Positions 7,255 to 13,126 of a stretch of DNA of 13,126 bases are shown here, in pieces. The position numbers were made by a program, and so were the translations under genes. Under the pieces are notes generated by a model. It searched no databases, was not told the origin of the DNA, and saw only the letters and a program-made list of their open reading frames with translations. The stretch is from JANWZL01 sp037445185. Its GTDB lineage: Bacteria; Pseudomonadota; Gammaproteobacteria; Burkholderiales; Thiobacillaceae. The stretch lies in contig JBBIKZ010000068.1 in NCBI GenBank assembly GCA_037445185.1, positions 1 to 13,126 of the forward strand, given 5' to 3'. Position 1 is the stretch's first letter, and the number at the start of each line of letters is the position of its first letter.

Positions 7255-7653
7255 TCAGTCCTTGCCGGCGGCGTGGCCGGGGGTGTCCTTGGCATGCTCC
7301 GCTTCCTTGTCCTCGCCCTCGGTCTCGCCGTCCTCGGCCTTCTGGTCATCCTCGACCTTTTTGCCGGATTTGAGCCGCGCCATGGGATCGATCTGCGGTG
7401 GAATCGCCTCCAGGCCGTTTTTCGCCATGTACTCGTTCATCTCCTTCCAGCCCTCATAGATGGCCGCTTTGGACGCCGTGGGGTTGAGGCTATAGCAATC
7501 CTCCAGCCCCCGGCCGGCATGGCGGCAGGCACCGCCGATGGCCTTGCCTTCGGCCAGCACCTTGGCCGGGTCGGGCAGGCCCGCCCGTTCATACAGACGA
7601 TCACAGCCTCCCATGAGGACCAGGCTGGCGAGCAAGACGATAACTCTGTTCAT
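7255..7653 (-). CDS. Small predicted lipoprotein with acidic-basic tail
   Basis: A 132-aa protein starting at the ATG at 7653. Residues 1-17 (MNRVIVLLASLVLMGGC) form a short basic-hydrophobic signal peptide with a lipobox-like LMGGC and C17 as the expected lipidated Cys. Met at -3 is not the commonest choice. The mature part holds a compact segment, GKAIGGACRHAGRGLEDCYS, with C43 and C53 that could form a disulfide, then AAIYEGWKEMNEYMAKN. From about residue 95 a Lys/Glu/Asp/Gly-rich tail looks disordered. I do not recognise a named family. It is first of three minus-strand genes, with 49 nt to the YbhP-like gene, so co-transcription with the phospholipid genes is likely. The frame stays open far upstream (to 8055) but that part lacks family character. 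Anchoring in the inner or outer membrane is not decidable from sequence. Confidence 0.75.
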   Translation of the reverse strand: MNRVIVLLASLVLMGGCDRLYERAGLPDPAKVLAEGKAIGGACRHAGRGLEDCYSLNPTASKAAIYEGWKEMNEYMAKNGLEAIPPQIDPMARLKSGKKVEDDQKAEDGETEGEDKEAEHAKDTPGHAAGKD

Positions 7654-8018
7654 CGACCGACGACTCGCATGATGGTTGCAAGAATGCACCGCCCACCCAT
7701 CCGAGCGGCATGGCTGAATCCCTGTCGAGGCCATGTCTGGCTTTGCGGGTCGGCTCCCGGGTCGGCCTTGAGACCGACACCCGAGTGAAATCCGACCTGC
7801 ACGGCTTTCGTCGGCATCAACAGGGATTCGCTGTCGATTATCGGCAGCCTGGCCGGAAAGTTCAGGGTGCGCAGGTTTCTCGGCCGGCGTCGGGTCAGTA
7901 CAATCGCAGCCTGACGCCTCGCACGCGCCATGCCCAGCCTCCTCGCCCCCCTCGCCCCACCCTTGCCGCTCCGGCCCACCGGCCCCGCCGGCGCGCCGGC
8001 CGTCCGCCCCCCCGTTAG
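7654..8018. other. Divergent intergenic region between lipoprotein and ABC exporter
   Basis: This 365-bp region must hold start signals for both directions. GTCGG or its complement CCGAC occurs at 7657-7661, 7749-7753, 7761-7765, 7774-7778, 7792-7796 and 7810-7814, a possible cluster of regulator half-sites. A plus-strand -10-like TACAAT lies at 7899-7904. The last 90 bp are strikingly rich in C and carry a proline-rich short ORF. Longer open frames across the region on both strands (7710-8018 plus; the extension of the lipoprotein frame on minus) show no family resemblance and are not called. Confidence 0.5.
7876..7904 (+). promoter_or_regulatory. Weak candidate promoter for the ABC exporter
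   Basis: TACAAT (7899-7904) matches the -10 consensus at five of six positions. A 17-bp spacer places TTTCTC (7876-7881) as a poor -35 box. The nonamer GTACAATCG here is also found at the better candidate upstream of the HerA-like gene (1636-1644). Initiation near 7911 would give a leader of about 108 nt containing the proline-rich short ORF. Confidence 0.3.

Positions 8019-8025
<7 letters not shown>
7930..8025 (+). CDS. Possible proline-rich leader ORF overlapping the ABC ATPase start
   Basis: A 31-codon ORF begins at the ATG at 7930 and ends at the TGA at 8023-8025, overlapping the exporter ATG at 8019 in another frame. Ten of its 31 residues are proline, including two PP pairs (LAPPLPLRP and VRPPVRW at the end). 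Neither this ORF nor the exporter gene has a visible ribosome binding site, so if real it might couple or attenuate exporter translation, as leader peptides do for some antibiotic-response ABC genes. The plain alternative is chance: the stretch is very C-rich, which encodes proline by composition. Confidence 0.2.
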
Positions 8026-9001
<976 letters not shown>

Positions 9002-9005
<4 letters not shown>

Positions 9006-10267
9006 ACGGCAACCTCTCGCGTTTCCGCGCCAGCGTGATGAAGGACGCGCGCATCATCGCCCGCGACCGCCAGGCCCTGGTCCTGTTCTTCGTCATGCCG
9101 GTGCTGTTCGTCCTGATCCTGTCGCTCGCCCTGCGCGACGCCTTCGGCGAGCGGCCGGGCGCCACCTTCCCGGTGCTGCTGATCGCCGCGCCGGGCGAGG
9201 CGGTCGGCGACAGCGTGGAGGCGCGCTTCCGTGCCAACCGCCACATCCAGCTCACCCGCCTGGCCCGCGCCAGCGAGGCGCAGGTACGCGGCTGGCTCGT
9301 CAAGGGGCGCTACAAGTTCGCCGTGCTGATCCCCGACGGGGCCACCGGGCAGGCCCTGCGCCGGGTGGGCGAGATCCTCGCCCATGTGCCGCCCGAACTG
9401 CGCCTGGAGCAGGCGGTGGCGGTGCGCGTGCTGGTCGACCCCGCGCTGCGCTCCGACTACCGCAAGGTGTTGGAGGGCGTGCTCGATCTCGCCCTGCACG
9501 AGGTCGAGATGCGGCTCGCGCGCGAGCAGCTCGCGCAGACCCTGCGCATCACCCAGGGCAAGGACTACGTCCCCCTGCCGGACATGGAGCAGACAAGGCT
9601 GCTGGCCCCGCTGCCGGCGGAACCGGTGACGCAAGGGGCGCTCGGGCCCACCCCCACCTCCGTGCAGCAGAACGCGCCGGCCTGGACCCTGCTGGCCATG
9701 TTCTTCCTCACTGTGCCCCTGTCGGTCTCCTTCATCAAGGAACGCGAACAGGGCAGCCTGTTCCGGCTGCAGACCATGACCGTGCCGGCCTGGGTGGTGT
9801 TGGGCGGCAAGGCGGTGCCCTTCTTCGTCATCAACCTGATCCAGATGGCCTCCATCCTGGCGGTGAGCGTGCACGTCCTGCCCTGGCTCGGCGGCGATGC
9901 CCTGGAACTGGGGGACGCGCCGCTCGCGCTGCTCGTCACCGGCGCCGCCGCGAGCCTCGCCGCCATCGGCTTCGGCATCGCCGTGGCCATGTATGCCCGC
10001 ACCACCGAACAGGCGGCCAGTTTCAGCTCCGCCACGGTGATGATCATGGCCGCCCTGGGCGGCATCCTGGTGCCGAAGACGGTGATGCCTCCGCTGATGC
10101 AGGAGCTGGCCCAGGTGTCGCCGCTGTCGTGGGGGCTGGATGCCTTCCAGGACGTCTTCGTGCGCGGCGGCGGCGTGCGCGACGTGGCGCCCGAGGTGCT
10201 GGGCCTGCTCGCCTTCTCGGCGCTCTGCCACGGCATCGCCATCCTGCGCTTTCGCAGCAGCCTCTGA
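9002..10267 (+). CDS. ABC-2 type exporter permease
   Basis: A 421-aa inner-membrane permease partnering the ATPase gene, which it overlaps by ATGA (9002-9005). Topology by eye: TM1 at about 25-45 (LVLFFVMPVLFVLILSLAL), a large periplasmic domain at about 46-225, then five helices at about 226-246, 270-292, 306-331, 341-358 and 397-416. The loop FIKEREQGSLFRLQTMTVP after TM2 is the coupling-helix region typical of ABC-2 permeases such as YhhJ/YbhR. GGILVPKTVMPPLMQELAQVSPLSWGLDAFQDVF is also characteristic. No HlyD-like adaptor or outer-membrane channel gene is adjacent, unlike many YbhFSR-type systems, so the pair may act alone or with distant partners. The next gene begins 29 nt downstream but is functionally unrelated. 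Confidence 0.92.
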
Positions 10268-10296
10268 GCGTTGCCATGACCGCATAGTGCGAAGCC

Positions 10297-13126
10297 ATGC
10301 CGCTGTCCTGGAACGAGATCAAAGCCCGCGCGCTCGCCTTCTCGCGCGAGTGGGCGGACGCTGCCGACGAGGCGAGCCAGGCCAAGCCTTTCTGGCTCGC
10401 CTTCTTCGAAATCTTCGGCATTACCAACAAGCGTGTGGCCACCTTTGAGCACGCCGTCAAGAAATATGGCGGCGGCCAGGGCTATGTCGATCTGTTTTGG
10501 CCCGGCGTGCTGCTGGTCGAGCAGAAATCACGCGGCAAGAGCCTCGACCGCGCCTTTGCTCAGGCACCGGACTATTTCCCCGGCATCAAGGAGCGCGACC
10601 TGCCGCGCTACCTCATCGTGTGCGATTTCGCCACCTTCCGTCTCTACGACCTTGCCGCTGCCGCGCCAGCGCGCGGCAGCGGGGCCGGGGGCGAATACGT
10701 CGAGTTCGCACTCGAGGACCTGCACAAACACGTGCGCCACTTCGGCTTCATCGCGGGTTACGAAACTCAGGACATCAAGCCGCAAAACCCCGTCAACGTC
10801 GAGGCCGCCGAGCGCATGGGTCGGCTGCACGACGCGCTCAAGAAAAGCGGCTACCAAGGGCATGCGCTCGAGGTGCTACTCGTGCGCCTGCTGTTCTGCC
10901 TGTTCGCTGACGACACCGGCATCTTCCAGCCCGCACAGGCACTACGCAGCTTCATCGAGGAGCGCACCGCCGAAGATGGCTCCGACCTCGGGCCGTGGCT
11001 TGCGCGCCTGTTCGAGGTGCTCAACACCCCGGAGGACCAGCGGTCGAAAACCCTTGACGAGCAGCTCGCCGCCTTCCCCTATGTCAACGGCCGCTTGTTC
11101 GAGGAACGCCTGCCCATCGCCGACTTCGACGCCCATATGCGCGAGCGCTTGCTCGACGCCTGCGCGCTGGACTGGAGCGCCATCTCGCCCGCCATCTTTG
11201 GTGCGCTGTTCCAAAGCATCATGGACGAAAAGGCGCGGCGCAACCTGGGCGCGCACTATACGAGCGAGGAGAATATCCTCAAGCTCATCAAGCCGCTGTT
11301 TTTGGACGCGCTGTGGGCCGAGTTCCGCAAGGTCAAGGACAACAGAAACAGGCTGTTCGAATTCCACAAGAAACTGCGCAGCCTCACCTTCTTCGACCCG
11401 GCCTGCGGCTGCGGCAATTTCCTCGTGGTCGCCTACCGCGAACTGCGGCTTTTGGAGCTGGAAGTGCTGCGTTCCGTCCACCGCAATCAGGGTTCGCGCT
11501 TCCTCGACATTCATCAGGAAATCCAACTGGACGTGGACCAGTTTCATGGCATCGAGCTCGAGGAATTTCCGGCCCAGATCGCCCAGGTAGCGCTATGGCT
11601 CATCGACCACCAGATGAACCTGCGCGTATCCGAAGAATTCGGCCTGTATTTCGCCCGCATCCCGCTCAAGAGCAGCCCCCATATCGTCCACGGCAATGCG
11701 CTCCGGCTGGACTGGAACGAGGTGCTGCCGGCGCAGCGGGCAAGCTACGTGTTCGGCAATCCGCCCTTCATCGGCGCCAAATTCATGAACGACGCACAGC
11801 GGGAGGAAACACGTCGCGTATGTGCCGGCATCCCCAACGCCGGCCTGCTCGATTACGTTGCCGCCTGGCATGTGCGGACGGCGCGCTACATCGAGCAGGC
11901 CGCGGCCGAAGGGCGCACCGCCGTGCGCGCCGCCTTCGTCTCCACCAACTCCATCACCCAGGGCGAGCAGGTCGGCGTGCTGTGGGGCTGGCTCCTGGCG
12001 CAGGGCGTCAAGATCCACTTCGCGCACCGCACCTTCCAGTGGCGTAACGAGGCCAAGGGGGTGGCGGCGGTGCACTGCGTCATCGTCGGCTTCGGCCTCG
12101 GCGACGTGGCCGAGAAGACGATCTACGAATACGCCGACATCAAGGGCGAGCCGCACGCGGTCAAGGCAGCCAACATCAACCCCTATCTGGTGGATGCGCC
12201 GGATGTGGTGTTGCACAACCGACAAGGCCCCATCTGCCCGGTGCCGGCGATCGGTATCGGCAACAAACCGATCGATGGCGGCCACTATCTGTTCACAGCC
12301 GCGGAACGCGACGCCTTCGTCGCGCGCGAGCCGCGCGCGGCCAAATATTTCCGCCGCTGGCTCGGCGCCGACGAATTCCTCAACGGCTACGATCGCTGGT
12401 GTTTGTGGCTAGGCGACTGCCCACCAGAGGAGCTGCGCCAGATGCCAGAAGCCCTGAAGCGGGTGGAGGCCGTGCGCCAGTTTCGCCTGGCGAGCAAATC
12501 CGCCCCCACCCGCAAACTCGCCGCCACACCGACGCGCTTTCACGTCGAGAACATGCCGGACTCGGCTTACCTGCTGATTCCCAAGGTCTCGTCCGAGCGG
12601 AGGAATTACATTCCCATCGGCTTCATGCAGCCTGATACCTTGAGCAGTGATCTCGTATTTATCGCCCCCCACGCCACCCTCTACCACTTCGGCATACTGA
12701 CCTCGGCCATGCACATAGCCTGGGTGCGTGCGGTGTGCGGACGGCTCGAAAGCCGCTACCGCTACTCCGCCGGCATCGTCTACAACAACTTTCCCTGGCC
12801 CGAATCCCCCTCAGCGGACCAGCGCAAGAAAATCGAGGCGGCCGCCCAGGCCGTGCTCGATGCCCGCGCACAGTTCATCCCCCCCTCTACCGCAGGCGAG
12901 ACCAGCCCAAAGGGCGCAGGACAGCACGATATGCTGGCCCCGAGCGCAGCGAGGGATGGACCGCAGGCCCACAGAGGGGTCGGGGGTGGGGGCGCTACCT
13001 TGGCCGACCTGTACGACCCACTCACCATGCCGGCTGCGCTGCTCAAGGCGCACCAAAAGCTCGACGCCGCCGTGGATGCGGCCTATGGCAAAAAGGCCTT
13101 CAAGTCCGACGCCGAGCGGGTGGCCT
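10297..13126 (+). CDS. MmeI-family (type IIL) restriction-modification enzyme, 3' end outside the window
   Basis: An uninterrupted frame of 943 codons runs past the window end. It matches the MmeI family, single polypeptides that recognise, cleave and methylate DNA. The N-terminal nuclease has D65-X9-E75-X-K77 (DLFWPGVLLVEQK), the same spacing as MmeI's D-X9-EXK, followed by SRGKSLDRAFAQAPDYF. A helical linker (about 165-310) precedes the adenine-methyltransferase part: LGAHYTSEENILKLI (from 317), motif I FFDPACGCGNF (D367) and motif IV FGNPPF (487-491). The target-recognition region (about 540-800) includes RTFQWRNEAKGVAAVHC, SSERRNYIPIGF (765-776) and SRYRYSAGIVYNNFPWPESP. Specificity cannot be read by eye. 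All catalytic motifs look intact, so it is probably active. About 38 residues (861-898) look inserted before ATLADLYDPLTMP. The ATG at 10297 begins at the family-like MPLSWNEIKARA. No ribosome binding site is clear. Such genes are frequently horizontally acquired and need no separate methylase. Confidence 0.92.
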   Translation, partial: MPLSWNEIKARALAFSREWADAADEASQAKPFWLAFFEIFGITNKRVATFEHAVKKYGGGQGYVDLFWPGVLLVEQKSRGKSLDRAFAQAPDYFPGIKERDLPRYLIVCDFATFRLYDLAAAAPARGSGAGGEYVEFALEDLHKHVRHFGFIAGYETQDIKPQNPVNVEAAERMGRLHDALKKSGYQGHALEVLLVRLLFCLFADDTGIFQPAQALRSFIEERTAEDGSDLGPWLARLFEVLNTPEDQRSKTLDEQLAAFPYVNGRLFEERLPIADFDAHMRERLLDACALDWSAISPAIFGALFQSIMDEKARRNLGAHYTSEENILKLIKPLFLDALWAEFRKVKDNRNRLFEFHKKLRSLTFFDPACGCGNFLVVAYRELRLLELEVLRSVHRNQGSRFLDIHQEIQLDVDQFHGIELEEFPAQIAQVALWLIDHQMNLRVSEEFGLYFARIPLKSSPHIVHGNALRLDWNEVLPAQRASYVFGNPPFIGAKFMNDAQREETRRVCAGIPNAGLLDYVAAWHVRTARYIEQAAAEGRTAVRAAFVSTNSITQGEQVGVLWGWLLAQGVKIHFAHRTFQWRNEAKGVAAVHCVIVGFGLGDVAEKTIYEYADIKGEPHAVKAANINPYLVDAPDVVLHNRQGPICPVPAIGIGNKPIDGGHYLFTAAERDAFVAREPRAAKYFRRWLGADEFLNGYDRWCLWLGDCPPEELRQMPEALKRVEAVRQFRLASKSAPTRKLAATPTRFHVENMPDSAYLLIPKVSSERRNYIPIGFMQPDTLSSDLVFIAPHATLYHFGILTSAMHIAWVRAVCGRLESRYRYSAGIVYNNFPWPESPSADQRKKIEAAAQAVLDARAQFIPPSTAGETSPKGAGQHDMLAPSAARDGPQAHRGVGGGGATLADLYDPLTMPAALLKAHQKLDAAVDAAYGKKAFKSDAERVA
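12877..12990 (+). repeat. In-frame repeat-like insertion inside the MmeI-family gene
   Basis: From about 12877 to 12990 the protein leaves the family pattern: residues 861-898 are Pro, Gly, Ala and Ser rich (IPPSTAGETSPKGAGQHD and onward). It then resumes exactly with GATLADLYDPLTMP. The DNA begins with a C run and CCCCTCT (12881-12887) and ends with AGAGGGG (12973-12979) and a G run (12981-12993), forming imperfect terminal inverted repeats. CCGCAGGC also occurs near both ends (12890-12897 and 12961-12968) as a direct repeat. This looks like a small non-autonomous palindromic or intergenic-type repeat inserted in frame. Boundaries are approximate because no uninterrupted homologue is available here. 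Confidence 0.5.

Noticed and set aside
7206..7349. Upstream extension of the YbhP-like frame
   Set aside because: The added 48 residues are basic low-complexity sequence overlapping the lipoprotein gene. The conserved EEP N terminus begins at the ATG at 7205.
7710..8018. 102-codon plus-strand frame ending directly before the ABC ATPase ATG
   Set aside because: It is an Arg- and Pro-rich translation without family resemblance or ribosome binding site, and it spans the likely promoter region of the exporter.
10297..13126. CRISPR, prophage or integrative-element boundary around the restriction gene
   Set aside because: No spaced repeats, tRNA gene, integrase or attachment-site duplication is visible in the window.

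Overview
The window is GC-rich bacterial DNA, by eye about two thirds G+C. Long antisense open frames shadow most real genes, as expected at this composition. The gene families are typical of a beta- or gammaproteobacterium: a YjgR/DUF853 HerA-like ATPase, a YbhP/ClsB pair, a two-gene ABC exporter and an MmeI-type restriction-modification enzyme. No rRNA, marker gene or diagnostic repeat allows a closer assignment. There are no tRNAs, CRISPR arrays or transposases.

Layout. Positions 1-239 hold nothing I can support. A minus-strand gene (240-1466) encodes two degenerate receiver domains plus a PAS domain, with no output domain. It diverges, across about 240 bp with a plausible sigma70 promoter, from a plus-strand run. 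That run is a HerA-like ATPase (1708-3231), a SAM methyltransferase overlapping its stop codon (3228-3869), and two tandem Uma2-family PD-(D/E)XK nuclease genes (3935-4498 and 4657-5220). The two Uma2 genes are identical over 545 bp but clearly different just upstream, which points to recent gene conversion.

Converging on these is a minus-strand cluster, read from 7653 down to 5231: a small lipoprotein, a YbhP-like endonuclease/exonuclease/phosphatase protein, and a ClsB-type cardiolipin synthase. The last two are neighbours in Escherichia coli as well. This cluster looks devoted to the envelope and phospholipids.

A 365-bp intergenic region (7654-8018) carries a candidate promoter, a cluster of GTCGG/CCGAC motifs and a proline-rich short ORF. 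It separates the lipoprotein from a plus-strand ABC exporter: an ATPase (8019-9005) and a permease (9002-10267) overlapping by ATGA.

From 10297 to the window end runs an uninterrupted, 3'-truncated MmeI-family (type IIL) restriction-methylation-recognition protein. Its nuclease motif is D-X9-E-X-K and its methyltransferase motifs are DPACGCGNF and NPPF. Near its C terminus it carries an unusual in-frame low-complexity segment of about 114 bp with imperfect inverted ends. It resembles a short mobile or repeat element tolerated inside the gene.

I do not see a clearly new multi-gene system. The most informative leads are the converted Uma2 pair, the insertion in the MmeI-like enzyme, the receiver-receiver-PAS protein whose second receiver has Glu at the phosphoacceptor position, and the proline-rich short ORF overlapping the exporter start.
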